Origin: an uncultured Phycisphaerales bacterium | GTDB taxonomy: Bacteria; Planctomycetota; Phycisphaerae; WQYP01 | Assembly (NCBI GenBank): GCA_903868035.1 | Contig: CAIPTQ010000244.1 | Span: 1-14,320, forward strand | DNA length: 14,320 nucleotides | Reading direction: 5' to 3' | In this document: positions 14,133 through 14,320 of the stretch, piece after piece | Numbering within the stretch: the stretch's first letter is position 1 | Layout: the number at the start of each line of letters is the position of its first letter | The notes under the pieces: generated by a model | Databases searched by the model: none | What the model saw: only the letters and a program-made list of their open reading frames with translations | What the model was told of the DNA's origin: nothing | Program-made: the position numbers and the translations under genes

Positions 14133-14320
14133 CTACCCGCTGGGCTGGGGCAAAGGCGGGCTGAGAATCTGCGGTGAACGAAGCTGGCGGCTCATGTAAC
14201 CCAAGACGCTGTGGGCGTTCGTGCGGGCCGTGAATAGAACCGTCATCAAGATTGCCTGGGCGACGGCACCCACGGCCGTGCGGTTGCCGCCCCAGACTTT
14301 GCGATTGACCACGGCCGGAC
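14133..14320 (-). mobile_element. IS66-like transposase, C-terminal end (partial)
   Basis: On the minus strand, 61 codons ending in TAG (14133-14135) run to the window edge. The stretch PAVVNRKVWGGNRTAVGAVA followed by QAILMTVLFTARTN resembles the end of IS66-family DDE transposases, where a '(R)PAVVNRK-GG-RT-G' block precedes an 'ILMT-FRTA' helix. The catalytic residues would lie outside the window. It starts 25 bp past the aminotransferase stop. I could not define the terminal inverted repeat or target duplication in 14108-14132. The identification is by motif memory. Confidence 0.65.

Overview
The window is high-GC bacterial chromosome, coded on both strands with mostly short gaps. I read it as Planctomycetota (possibly Phycisphaerae-like). 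The reasons are a soluble Ser/Thr kinase, a heavily extended RNase E, short dispersed repeats (a 7-bp tandem repeat inside icd, an 'SRDREGA'-coding fragment, a 22-bp palindrome) and the C-terminus of an IS66-like transposase. This placement is inference from gene style, not from a phylogenetic marker.

Layout. 1-931 (-) is the N-terminal three quarters of NADP isocitrate dehydrogenase (icd), running off the left edge. 932-1361 has no gene but carries a likely icd promoter, a repeat fragment, a 14-bp palindrome and a likely promoter for the next gene. 1362-5099 (+) is a 1245-residue RNase E/G with a ~510-residue low-complexity N-terminal extension and a ~240-residue insertion inside its S1 domain. 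5284-5463 and 5667-5888 (+) are two small membrane proteins, the second resembling the Imm17 type. 5963-7075 (-) is a solitary OppC-type permease. It is divergent from 7273-8625 (+), a PhoR-like histidine kinase with no response regulator beside it; their shared 197-bp upstream region holds a perfect inverted repeat. 8655-9806 (-) is a cytosolic PknB-type kinase convergent with the histidine kinase. 9873-10337 (-) is a small ankyrin-repeat protein with a clear promoter and Shine-Dalgarno. 10543-10962 (-) is an unrecognised membrane protein. 11002-11985 (-) is a CbiM/NikM metal-uptake protein with a fused PDGLE (NikN-like) domain, probably co-transcribed behind purE (12032-12544, -). 12629-14107 (+) is an AGXT2-like class III aminotransferase broken by one in-frame TAG and carrying a palindromic repeat in its N-terminal region. 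14133-14320 (-) is the end of an IS66-like transposase.

The genes do not form one pathway. They cover central metabolism (icd, purE, aminotransferase), RNA decay (RNase E), signalling (histidine kinase, Ser/Thr kinase, ankyrin protein) and transport (OppC, CbiM). Several are the lone member of a system that normally has partners: OppC without OppB/D/F, PhoR without PhoB, CbiM without CbiQ/O. I found no CRISPR array, rRNA, tRNA or convincing new multigene system. The most unusual items are the architecture of the RNase E, the amber codon in the aminotransferase, and repeat sequences that have entered the reading frames of icd and the aminotransferase.
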